NCBI GenBank assembly: GCA_002390845.1
Contig: DGQT01000050.1
Coordinates: 62,001 to 126,000 of the forward strand
Reading direction: 5' to 3'
Origin: Chitinophagaceae bacterium UBA4407
GTDB taxonomy: Bacteria > Bacteroidota > Bacteroidia > Chitinophagales > Chitinophagaceae
DNA: 64,000 nt
A model generated the notes under the pieces. That model saw only the letters and a list, made by a program, of their open reading frames with translations, had not been told where the DNA came from and ran no database searches. The position numbers and the translations under genes were made by a program. Shown here piece after piece: positions 1 to 8,800 of this stretch (the stretch's first letter is position 1; every line of letters starts with the position of its first letter).

Positions 1-1962
1 AAGAACAATTGACAGGTTAGCCGCGGGATAAAAGAAAGAGCGGTTTGCTTTATTTAACCTGCTGTCCCAATCATTTCTTCCGGTAAATTCTACATTAGCC
101 CAACCTTTATAACTAAAACCTACACTTCCGTAAACAGAAACAAGCCTCGACAGAATATCATAATTATAACTACCGAGTAAGGTGTTGGTACTATTGTTTG
201 TGGTTCCGTTGAAAGTTGGCACATATGCATCTCCGCTACGAACTGCAACATTAAATAACTGTGGCACTACAAGGTTGTTACCACCAATACCTATGTCTTT
301 AGTACGGTTTTGTCTCAACATTCCGCCACCTACATATTTTACATTCAGGTCTTTTGTTATTTTACGGTCGCCACTTAAATAGTAATCAAGATTGATTCGT
401 GAAACATAGCTTTGGTCGTCAAATACAGAACCGGGTTGATTGGAGAAATTTGTCGGGCTTCTTGTTGCATGCGCATAATCTGATACAATGATCGGGGCGT
501 TGGTATTTTTAAAGTTTGCAAAAGAAAGATTAGAACTGATGCGTGCAGTGGCTTTCAGCCAGGGGAATATCTGATAATTTACATCAATATTTCCGATAAG
601 ATTATCACTACGGCCTTTTGTTCTTATGTTGCCTATGAACCAGTAAGGGCTAACAGCAAAATCATTGTAATAATTTGAGTAGGTTGAGTACTTGCCATTT
701 TGCCAATCTTTATAATCGAGCAGCGGAACATTACTGGCCACCTGCATTACAAGAAAGAATAAACCACCATTGTAAGCTCCGGGAATAGAATTCTGTAAGC
801 CCGCTTCATTTACTACATCATAATTCTGAAGTATATAGTTAAGACCATAATTCACAGAAAAATTACCATATTTCTTGTTGCCATTAAAGCGAAAACTTGT
901 ACGCCTGTTCTCATCGTTAGGAATCAATCCTTTAATCTTTGCATCCTCAATACTTACATAAAAATCTTCTCCTGAAATTGTTGCTGAGTTCTGCAAAGTA
1001 AGCCCCGTATTCCAGAACTTTATTTTGTCTTTGTAATGAGCGTTTGTGTACGGCAACATTTGTATTGAGCCATCTTCAAGGGGTCTGCCAACAGGCTGAA
1101 TACTTCCATCGAATGCCGGGCCGTATTGCTGGTTCTCGTAAGGCACATAACCGAAATTTCCGTATTGATCTATTACCTCACCGGCACCATTTCCAAATTC
1201 TTTCTGAATTTTTGGAAAAAAAGAAACCTGTGTTGCCTGCAATGTTGATGTTAATGTAACTGTAGGAACTTTGCCACCACGTTTTGTAGTAATAACAATT
1301 ACACCATTTACCGCATCAGGGCCATAGATAGCAGCAGATGCTGCACTTTTCAATACGGTTAAGCTTTGTACATCATCAGGCGGAATAGAAGAAAGATAGC
1401 CCAACGGTGTGGGTGCACCATCAACAACCAGCATAGGTTGGTTATTACCCGTTAAAGAACGGATACCCCTGATGTTGATCTTCGCATTTTCAAACACACC
1501 ACTGTTAACTGTAGAAATATTCAAGCCGGAAACTTTACCATTTAACGCCTGCTCTATGTTAACAGATTTGCCCTGTGTAAGGGTTTTGTTGGTAATGGTG
1601 GTAGTTGAATATCCAAGGTCTTTGGCCTGCCGCTGTATACCCAAAGCGGTAGTTACAACCACGTTGGTTAATTCACCTGAGGTTTCCTGTAATACAATGC
1701 TGATATTATTTTCACTGCCCAGTTTAAACTCAGTGGCAGTAAATCCTGTTGAACTTACAACCAACACATCGCCGTCTTTGGCATTGATTGTAAAAAGACC
1801 AGTTGCATCTGCAGAAACGCCACCCTTTGCAGTTTTTACTTTAACCGATGCAAAGGGCACCGGATCGCCTTTACTATTTAACACTTTTCCCGTAATGCTC
1901 CTTTGCTGGCCAAACGAAAAAAGCGCAGCGAAAACTGATAGCATTAAGAATAATTTTCTCAT
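1..1962 (-). CDS. SusC/RagA-family TonB-linked outer membrane receptor, N-terminal part (cut by window edge)
   Basis: Translating the minus strand from the ATG at 1962 gives 654 codons open to the window edge, so the C-terminal barrel is missing. Residues 1-21 are a signal peptide (MRKLFLMLSVFAALFSFGQ). A carboxypeptidase-regulatory-like domain follows (about 22-100; SITGKVLNSKGDPVPFASV), then a TonB plug (about 105-225) with the SusC hallmark QPMLVVDGAP near residue 181 and VNGVIVITTKRG. The rest is barrel sequence. SusC proteins import glycans or peptides across the outer membrane with a SusD lipoprotein and TonB-ExbB-ExbD energy. A susD partner would lie downstream, outside the window. No FecI/FecR regulator pair is adjacent. 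Family assignment is secure; the substrate is unknown. Confidence 0.93.
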   Translation of the reverse strand, partial: MRKLFLMLSVFAALFSFGQQRSITGKVLNSKGDPVPFASVKVKTAKGGVSADATGLFTINAKDGDVLVVSSTGFTATEFKLGSENNISIVLQETSGELTNVVVTTALGIQRQAKDLGYSTTTITNKTLTQGKSVNIEQALNGKVSGLNISTVNSGVFENAKINIRGIRSLTGNNQPMLVVDGAPTPLGYLSSIPPDDVQSLTVLKSAASAAIYGPDAVNGVIVITTKRGGKVPTVTLTSTLQATQVSFFPKIQKEFGNGAGEVIDQYGNFGYVPYENQQYGPAFDGSIQPVGRPLEDGSIQMLPYTNAHYKDKIKFWNTGLTLQNSATISGEDFYVSIEDAKIKGLIPNDENRRTSFRFNGNKKYGNFSVNYGLNYILQNYDVVNEAGLQNSIPGAYNGGLFFLVMQVASNVPLLDYKDWQNGKYSTYSNYYNDFAVSPYWFIGNIRTKGRSDNLIGNIDVNYQIFPWLKATARISSNLSFANFKNTNAPIIVSDYAHATRSPTNFSNQPGSVFDDQSYVSRINLDYYLSGDRKITKDLNVKYVGGGMLRQNRTKDIGIGGNNLVVPQLFNVAVRSGDAYVPTFNGTTNNSTNTLLGSYNYDILSRLVSVYGSVGFSYKGWANVEFTGRNDWDSRLNKANRSFFYPAANLSIVL

Positions 1963-2176
1963 AATGTTGTTTTTTTTACGTTATAAATTGAGCCTTTGGC
2001 TAACTTGGAAAAGCGGCCATCCTCGTTATATATATATTCAAATTGACAGTTCTTAAACGCACAATGCTTCAAAATCAACCGGCTTAAAAACCGAAGCATG
2101 AAGAAATATGATTGAAGCATGGAAATTGAAACCCAGATTTATAACGCTACTTTGCGCCTTATAGAAATGAGCATAG

Positions 2177-2245
2177 TTTTTTTGAGCCGGGCTATATTAC
2201 TACTATTGAACTTTTGTTGCGTCGCACACTTATACAACAACAATT
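2177..2245 (+). repeat. Dispersed repeat arm, type I core, plus orientation
   Basis: Outer end (T-run plus GAGCCGGGC) at 2177-2192 and core TTGCGTCGCACACTTATAC at 2217-2235. It lies in the 425-bp gap between the divergent receptor and DUF1080 genes. The rest of that gap holds no gene or clear promoter that I can see. Confidence 0.85.
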
Positions 2246-2387
2246 CTATGAAGCAATAAAGTGCAGTGTCGCTGAGAATGCGGTTCTGCTAATCCAGGCT
2301 GCTGCCTTTTATTCATTTTCGAAAAATTATTCTCAAAACTTGTAAAGCTCTTAGAGGAAATCCTTTACCTTAACCCAAATATTATTT

Positions 2388-2999
2388 ATGAAAAAAATAC
2401 TTCTCTTGCTATTGGTTGCTGCAATAACATTTCAGTTGCAGGCGCAACGCAGAAAAAATTTATTCAATGGTAAAGACCTTTCGGGCTGGACGATTAACGG
2501 AACCGAAAAATGGTATGTTGACAATGGTGAGCTGGTTTGCGAAAGCGGGCCCGACAAACAATATGGTTATCTGTCTACAAATAAAAGTTATAAGAATTTC
2601 GACCTTACACTAAAATTTAAACAGGAAGCTAACGGCAACAGCGGGGTATTCTTCCGCTCCTCAATCGATGGAGTAAAAATAAGTGGCTGGCAGGCCGAGG
2701 TTGCTCCGCTGGGGCAGCACACTGGCGGCATTTATGAATCGTATGGCCGCGGCTGGCTGATACAACCAAAACCCGAAGATGAACAATATTTAAAAACAGG
2801 TGAATGGAATGAGTACAGGATTAAAGTGGTTCAGGATAGAGTAACTACCTGGCTCAATGGCCATCAAATGATTTACCTGCAGGATTCAACAATAGGTAAG
2901 GGGAAGGGCTTTATCGCTTTACAGATACATGATGGCGGTGGTATTAAAGTAAGATGGAAAGATATGGTTCTCGAAGAATTTGAAGATGAAGAAAAATAG
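2388..2999 (+). CDS. Secreted DUF1080 (3-keto-disaccharide hydrolase-like) protein
   Basis: A 203-residue protein with a cleavable signal peptide (MKKILLLLLVAAITFQLQAQ). The mature part is one concanavalin-like DUF1080 domain opening with the usual NLFNGKDLSGW and containing NSGVFFRS, GWQAEV and EWNEYRI, then WLNG and GFIALQIHDGG. The family folds as a lectin-like beta-sandwich; some members hydrolyse 3-keto-glycosides, but the substrate cannot be told here. It is probably periplasmic or surface-exposed. The gene stands alone, between an inward-facing repeat arm on each side (2177 and 3074), and ends in a strong hairpin terminator. The ATG at 2388 fits the signal peptide exactly. Confidence 0.88.
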   Translation: MKKILLLLLVAAITFQLQAQRRKNLFNGKDLSGWTINGTEKWYVDNGELVCESGPDKQYGYLSTNKSYKNFDLTLKFKQEANGNSGVFFRSSIDGVKISGWQAEVAPLGQHTGGIYESYGRGWLIQPKPEDEQYLKTGEWNEYRIKVVQDRVTTWLNGHQMIYLQDSTIGKGKGFIALQIHDGGGIKVRWKDMVLEEFEDEEK

Positions 3000-3017
3000 T
3001 TTCTGCTATTCATAAAT

Positions 3018-3059
3018 TAAACTGCCTGCATTTTTTACCATTGAGAATGCAGGCAGTTT
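3018..3059 (+). terminator. Hairpin terminator after the DUF1080 gene
   Basis: Inverted repeat AACTGCCTGCATT / AATGCAGGCAGTT with a loop of about 13 bases, starting 19 bp after the stop codon. It may also serve the convergent transporter gene. Confidence 0.75.
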
Positions 3060-3073
3060 GCTGAACAGAATTA

Positions 3074-3137
3074 CCGAACGTAAAAGAGTGCGACGCAACA
3101 AAGCTTCATACATGTTCTACTGCATGGCACAAAAAAA
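3074..3137 (-). repeat. Dispersed repeat arm, type I core, minus orientation
   Basis: Core GTAAAAGAGTGCGACGCAA at 3080-3098, followed by AAAGCTTCATA and an A-rich outer end (GGCACAAAAAAATTA) that runs directly into the stop codon of the minus-strand transporter at 3138. Confidence 0.85.
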
Positions 3138-4238
3138 TTATAATGGCTTTTTTTCTTTTTTTGCAGTCCCTAAAAAGGGTTGCATGTATGATGGTACCAA
3201 CTGCCGTGGCTTACTGCGTTTTGAAGCAATTGGTACCTGGTATTCCAGGTAATAAATTTTAAGCAGTATAATAAAAAATGATATGAGCACCGGCCCGAAT
3301 ATCAACCCGATAAACCCGAAATATTTAAGGCCCATAATTACACCGAGGACTGTTACAATTGGGTGCACGTCGGCCATACGTTTTGCAAGCATAAAACGTA
3401 TTACATTATCAATACTACCCATTAGTAAAGCCGCCCATGCGAGCAGGAAAAAGCCCTGCCAGTTGTGGCCATTCATAAAATGTAAAAGTACAATGGGCAC
3501 CCAAACGATGCCACTGCCCACGATGGGTATAATTGAACAAAAGCCTGTGATCACTGCCCAGAACCCCGCTTCGTTAACGCCTGTAATTGAATAAGCGATA
3601 TAACCGAGCAGGCCCTGCGCAATTGCAATAAGTGGTATACCTACAGCATTGCTGAAAGTTTGCGCTACCAGTTCATCGCCAAACATTTTTATTTTATCGC
3701 GTTTAAATGGCAGGTATAAAATAATAGACGCTTCCATACGGTTAATGTTTTGTATCATAAAATACAAAAAGAAATACAGCATAAGAATGGTGGAAAAAAA
3801 GCCTAACCCCTGGTTAACAATACCCGATAATAATGTGGTTGCGTAAGTTTTTATAGAAGCTAAATTTTCGTCTGTTATAAGTTCGAAACCTGTTTTCTCT
3901 TTTATTAAAGCGCCAAAGTTTTTAATGGAGTCAATAATGTCTGTAGGATTGGAAGCTACATGACTCACCTTGTTAAAAACCAATGTTACCAATATGGTTA
4001 TCGGCAGCAGTATAATAAAAAAAGAAATAATGATTACCAGTAAAGCAGCAGTACTTTTTTTCCATCTCTTCTTTTTTATAAGCCATTCAGTAAAAGGCTT
4101 GCTGAGGATATAAAAAATGATTGCCGAAAGAAATGCCGTAAAAAACTGGCCCAGGCTGTAGAGTAAAAAAAAGCCAAACACTAAAATTATGGCAAGAAAA
4201 AAGTATCGGTTAACTTTATGATCTTTATTTGGTTCCAT
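3138..4238 (-). CDS. AI-2E family transporter (PerM/TqsA-like membrane protein)
   Basis: A 366-residue polytopic membrane protein. Two hydrophobic segments follow residue 11 (YFFLAIILVFGFFLLYSLGQ and FFTAFLSAIIFYIL), with further pairs near residues 60-85, 145-165 and 200-235 and a C-terminal block to about 330. The spacing and the motifs GFWAVITGFCSIIPIVGSG and GLIFGPVLISFF fit PF01594, a family that includes AI-2 exporter TqsA, PerM and Na+/H+ antiporters. The substrate cannot be inferred. The tail is basic and cytoplasmic. The gene is divergent from the YtxH gene across 73 bp that contain a 15-bp perfect palindrome. Confidence 0.9.
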   Translation of the reverse strand: MEPNKDHKVNRYFFLAIILVFGFFLLYSLGQFFTAFLSAIIFYILSKPFTEWLIKKKRWKKSTAALLVIIISFFIILLPITILVTLVFNKVSHVASNPTDIIDSIKNFGALIKEKTGFELITDENLASIKTYATTLLSGIVNQGLGFFSTILMLYFFLYFMIQNINRMEASIILYLPFKRDKIKMFGDELVAQTFSNAVGIPLIAIAQGLLGYIAYSITGVNEAGFWAVITGFCSIIPIVGSGIVWVPIVLLHFMNGHNWQGFFLLAWAALLMGSIDNVIRFMLAKRMADVHPIVTVLGVIMGLKYFGFIGLIFGPVLISFFIILLKIYYLEYQVPIASKRSKPRQLVPSYMQPFLGTAKKEKKPL

Positions 4239-4251
4239 GAAAATCTTTTAT

Positions 4252-4266
4252 GGCAAAAATTTTGCC
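4252..4266. promoter_or_regulatory. 15-bp perfect palindrome in the divergent transporter/ytxH promoter region
   Basis: GGCAAAA-A-TTTTGCC is centred at 4259, 14 bp upstream of the transporter start and 46 bp before the YtxH start. Its position in a 73-bp divergent gap makes it a candidate operator. No regulator is known. Confidence 0.4.
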
Positions 4267-4311
4267 TGATATTTCAAAGTTATATGTTTCATTTTTAAAA
4301 TTTTTAAACTA

Positions 4312-4563
4312 ATGAGTAGTCAAAAATTTGTAGCTGGTTTAATTCTGGGTGCGGCAGCAGGCGCAGCAGTTGCTTTGTTTTTGCAAACAGATAAAGGAAA
4401 AGAAATACTTTCCAATATAAAAGATGCCGCCAGCGATGCAGGTAATAATCTTAAAACAACAGTTCAGGATTTTGATGAAGAACTGAATGCATTAATAAAA
4501 AAAGGAAAACAGTTTGTAGAAGACCTTGAGAGCAGGGTAAAAGATACATCGTCAACTGTATAG
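4312..4563 (+). CDS. YtxH domain-containing small membrane protein
   Basis: An 83-residue protein. Residues 5-25 form a glycine/alanine-rich membrane segment (FVAGLILGAAAGAAVALFL), directly followed by QTDKGKEI, the YtxH family signature, then a charged amphipathic helix to the C-terminus. YtxH-like proteins are general-stress-associated single-pass proteins, comparable with E. coli YqjD/ElaB. Two genes downstream on the same strand resemble YqjE and YqjK, so the three together look like a Bacteroidota version of the yqjDEK stress cluster. A type I repeat arm lies between this gene and the next, so co-transcription is not certain. Confidence 0.85.
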   Translation: MSSQKFVAGLILGAAAGAAVALFLQTDKGKEILSNIKDAASDAGNNLKTTVQDFDEELNALIKKGKQFVEDLESRVKDTSSTV

Positions 4564-4564
4564 T

Positions 4565-4640
4565 ATTTTTTTGTACCCGGCAATTGCACTGGTGGCAGCA
4601 TTGTTGCGTCGCACACTTGTACACTAAAAGTTATATCAGC
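4565..4640 (+). repeat. Dispersed repeat arm, type I core, plus orientation
   Basis: Outer end TTTTTTTGTACCCGGC directly after the YtxH stop codon; core TTGCGTCGCACACTTGTAC at 4604-4622. Confidence 0.88.
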
Positions 4641-4731
4641 TTTAGGTTTCATGTAAAAGAACCTGATTAAGTAAAGATAGCTTGCGGGTTTTAGTTGTTA
4701 TAGAAAAGCTGTAAAAATAAAATAATAAAAA

Positions 4732-5097
4732 ATGCAGGAAGAAAACTTTTTTGATGAATCTAAGAAAGCTGTTGAAAAGTACCTTGAAGACAGGATACTG
4801 TTGCTCAAGCTTCAGTCAGTTGAAAAAATATCCGTACTTGTATCTTTGATGTTTACCGGTTTGCTGGTTGCTTTATTAGGTTTCTTTGTTTTATTCTTCA
4901 TTAGTATTATGGGTGGCTACTATTTTGCCGGTTTAACCGGAAGTTTATTTTTAGGTTTTGGTATTGTGGCAGCCATATATATTATTTTGTTGATTCTTGT
5001 AATCGTGTTGGGGAAAAAACACCTCACTGTATTTATCACAAACCTGGTAATAAAAATTTTCTTTGACCAAAATACTGATAACGATGACACAAAATAA
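4732..5097 (+). CDS. Phage-holin/YqjE-like (DUF1469) membrane protein
   Basis: A 121-residue protein with a charged N-terminal helix (about 1-30) and two long membrane segments (about 34-62 and 67-95), then a short basic/acidic tail. The layout and the phrase LLKLQSVEKISVL match the DUF1469/YqjE family, often labelled 'phage holin family protein' although not phage-borne. It probably sits in the inner membrane. It overlaps the next gene by 14 bp (ATG at 5084, stop at 5095-5097), a sign of translational coupling. Function is unknown beyond association with YtxH/YqjD-type stress proteins. Confidence 0.82.
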   Translation: MQEENFFDESKKAVEKYLEDRILLLKLQSVEKISVLVSLMFTGLLVALLGFFVLFFISIMGGYYFAGLTGSLFLGFGIVAAIYIILLILVIVLGKKHLTVFITNLVIKIFFDQNTDNDDTK

Positions 5098-5461
5098 CAA
5101 AGACCTTTCGCATATAGATAGTATGGATGAGCTTAAAGCTGAAATAAGAAATGTTGGTTCAAGAATAAAGCAGCAGGAACGCGATTTAAATGAAAGGTTA
5201 GCAAGGTTGCCCCATGAAACCATAAAAGCAACAGTAAGCAAAGTTGTGCCTTCATTCATAAGTAGTTTTCTGCCTGGTAAATCAATAGGCATTATTACGG
5301 GTGTTATAGGCTTATTACTAGGCAAAGGAAATTTTGAAAATGGAGGCTGGAAAAATAAAGCTATTGATATGGCCAGGCAGGTAAGTCTATATGCCGCTGC
5401 AAAAACAATATTTACGCTTTGGAGAAAACGTAAAAGAGTATCGGACAAAGCTCCTGGGTAA
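5084..5461 (+). CDS. YqjK-like small protein of the ytxH/yqjE cluster, function unknown
   Basis: I start this 125-residue protein at ATG 5084, inside the end of the preceding gene; the in-frame TTG at 5063 is a weaker alternative. Residues 1-45 are charged and helical (MDELKAEIRNVGSRIKQQERDL). A glycine-rich hydrophobic stretch follows (SIGIITGVIGLLLGKG), then a second amphipathic helix ending in a basic WRKRKR motif. I know no named domain for it. The position after a DUF1469 gene and the coiled-coil plus hydrophobic layout recall YqjK of enterobacteria; this is context-based inference, not demonstrated homology. Confidence 0.65.
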   Translation: MTQNNKDLSHIDSMDELKAEIRNVGSRIKQQERDLNERLARLPHETIKATVSKVVPSFISSFLPGKSIGIITGVIGLLLGKGNFENGGWKNKAIDMARQVSLYAAAKTIFTLWRKRKRVSDKAPG

Positions 5462-5555
5462 ATAGCAGGGAAGACTTTTTGCAATACTTAATAACAAAAT
5501 ACAAGTACAACAAATGTGTTCGCTGTATTTCGCTTTGCTCAATATAGCTCCGGCA

Positions 5556-5700
5556 GTTGAAGGGTGCGATCCCGAAATGAATTTGGGACAGGCTGTCACG
5601 CTACGCTTAAATGTCGCCATGAAAGGGGAACTGTGAAACGAGCGTGGCAACGGAACTTTAATGTATGTTCAAATGCCTGGTTCATAAAAAATACTGCACA
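5556..5700 (-). repeat. Dispersed repeat arm, type III stem-loop core, minus orientation
   Basis: Within the 343-bp gap before tamB. It carries GTGCGATCCCGAAAT, then TCACGCTACGCTTAAATG, TCGCCATGAAAG and AACGAGCGTGGCAA, and ends in CCTGGTTCATAAAAAA. It matches the copies at 14652, 17075, 38715 and 43410. The rest of the gap is AT-rich leader sequence for tamB. Confidence 0.8.
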
Positions 5701-5804
5701 TTTTATGCGGTACACATCATAATATATAAAGCAACTTATTTAAATCACCTTTTCTGCGGTTTAAAAAAATTCTATATAAATCATTAAAGATTACGGGCTG
5801 GATA

Positions 5805-8800
5805 TTGGCAGGCATCATCTTTCTGTTGGTGCTTGTTCTTATTTTAATACAAGTACCAGCCGTGCAAAATTTTGCAAAAAATAAGGCGGTAAGTTATCTG
5901 CAGGATAAGATTAAAACCAAGGTGGAGATCGGTAAATTAAGTATTGATTTCCCTAAACAAATCGTACTTGAAAAGGTGTATTTCGAAGACCAGCAAAAAG
6001 ATACACTTCTGGCTGGTGAAAAAATAAGATTGGATATTTCTTTATTCAAATTGCTCAGCAACACTGTAGAAGTAAACTACGTTTCACTTGATGGAATAAG
6101 GGCGAATATTTACAGGAAAGGAACAGATACTTCCTTCAATTTTGATTACATAATAAAAGCATTTGTATCAGAAGAAAAGAAGCAGGTGGTTAAGGATACC
6201 ACCGCAGGTATGAAGTTTAAGATTGCCAAAATTGAACTGAATAAAATACTTGCTACCTATAAAGATGATGTTACCGGAAATGATGTGTATTTCTACCTGG
6301 GAAAGTTTGAAACCAGGATAGATAAATTTGATCCGGAGCATGCTGAATATGCAATTCCTGCTATTTCCGTTGCAGATATAACTGCACGCATAAAACAATA
6401 TAAACCTTTGATCGAACCTAAAACACCCCTGCAGGTAGAAGCGGAAAGTAATAAACCTGTACAAACCAAACTTGATCTCGGTACACTGAATCTTAAAAAT
6501 ATAAATCTCAATTACACAAATGATATTTCTGTATTAAGCGCTCAATTAAATCTAGGAGAATTAATTACAGAGTTCGGCAAAATGGATCTTGCAAAACTTT
6601 TTATTCCATTGAAAAAATTACAACTCAATAATACTCTCTTAAAAGTTGTAATGGGCAAGTCTGCGGCTTCTGCAGTGGCTGCAAAAGAAATTGAAAAGCA
6701 TGCTGCGGCACAAGCCAACAATCCATGGCAAATTGCTATGAACAATGTAAGCTTTAGTAATAATGAAATTCAATTTGATAATAATAATAATAATCCTGTT
6801 GCAAAAACCGGGATGGATTACAGCCACCTGCACATAAAAGACTTAATGGTTAATGCAGACAGTCTAAACTTTACACCAGCTATTTATAAAGGAAATATTC
6901 AGCAAATTGCTTTTAATGAAAAGAGCGGGTTTAATTTACAAAAGCTTCAAACCAATTTCTTTTACAGCGATAAGGAAACCAAGCTGCAAAACCTTTTATT
7001 GCAAACCGATAAAACAGTTTTGCGGGATCATATTTTATTACAATATCCATCCATAAGTACAATTGCAGATAAACCCGGTGAAATTTTTATTGATGCCAAT
7101 TTAAACCAGTGTAAACTCGCTGTAAAAGATATACTCACTTTTGCACCAATGCTTGCAGCAAATTTAAAAGGTAATGAGCAGGCAATATTTGCATTGAATG
7201 GAAGTGCGAAAGGGTTTGTAAAAGATATAGCGATTCCAAATTTCGAGTTAAGCGGTTTGGGCAGTACTGCGGTGCAGTTAGCTGGTAACATTAAAGGCTT
7301 ACCCGATGCAAAGAATGCCTGGTACAATCTTCAGCTTACAAAATTTGTAACAACAAAAAAAGATATTGAAAACCTGGCTCCCAGGAATTCAATCCCTTCA
7401 ACGATCCGGATACCTGAAAGGCTTTCAGCCAAAGGATTTTTCAAAGGCACTATGAAAGATTTGACAGCTAAACTAAGCACACAAACTACCAATGGCAATG
7501 CGGATATTACCGGTTCAATAAGCAATAGCGGTAAATCCTACACAGCAAAAATTTTATTAAATAAACTTGATCTTGGGTATCTTTTAAAACAGGAAGATAA
7601 TTTAGGCAAAATCAGTCTTGAAGCAAATGCAAATGGCAGTGGGTTCGACTATAAAACAATGACCGCAACTCTGCATGCAAAACTGCTTGAAGGCGAAATA
7701 AAAAAATACACCTATAAGAACTTATACCTTGATGCATCAGTTGCAAAAGGAAATGCTGTTGTTGAGTCTTCAATTAAAGACCCATACATCAGTTACTTAT
7801 TAAAAGCCACCGCTGATCTAAAGAATAAATACCCAGCTGTACAAATGAACCTACAGCTCGATACGCTTAACCTTTTAGCGCTTCATTTACTTGCAGACAG
7901 TTTGCAGCTAAGCGGTATTTTAAATGCTGATTTTGCCAATACCGATCCTGATGCATTGCAAGGCAATCTTAAAATTTATAACCTGGCTTTGAATAGCAAC
8001 AATAAGAATATTAGTACCGATACCATTACCCTGGTGGCAGCCAATTCAAAAGACTCAGGTGTACGCATAAACCTGCACGCAGAGATGGCTGATATAGACT
8101 TGAATGGAGATTATAAGCTTACAGAAGTAGCAAAGGCTTTGCAACATACCATTAACCGCTATTACAATATTCCAGGTTTTAAAGACACTTTATTTACAGC
8201 ACAGCAATGGCAAATGAATGTGCATTTGCGGCCTTCTGCGGTAGTATTGCAATTAATGCCTGAATTAAAAGGGACCGATACCATTGGAGCGAAAATCAGT
8301 TTCAACAGCGAACAAAATAATCTTGATCTTTCCATTACAGCGCCTAAAATTCAATATGGAGAACAGGCGATTGAACAATTAAGTGTAACTGCTTCTTCAG
8401 ATGATAAGCAACTTAACTACAAACTGAATGTAAATAAAGCCGGTAGCAAAAGCGTTCAGTTATATAAGACTTCCTTAACGGGTAGTGTCGCCAATAATAT
8501 ATTAAACACATCCTTGCTGGTAAAAGATAAAAAGGAAACCAATCGTTACCAGTTTGCAGCTACGTTAAAACAGGTAAGCAGCGGAATTAGATTTGCACTT
8601 AAACCCGACAGTCTTTTGCTCGACTATGAAAAATGGCAGGTAAGCAACGATAACTTTCTGCAATACGATTCAACAGGTATTATTGCGAACAACTTTCTTT
8701 TAAGTAATAAAGATCAATCTCTGCGCATCAATAGTGCCACAACATACACACAAGCTCCTTTAGAAGTGGCGTTCAAAAATTTCAGTATTCATACACTTAC

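Noticed and set aside
1409..2056. 215-codon plus-strand frame over the 5' end of the receptor gene
   Set aside because: It is antisense to a clearly coding SusC signal peptide, regulatory domain and plug; its translation has no protein-like character.
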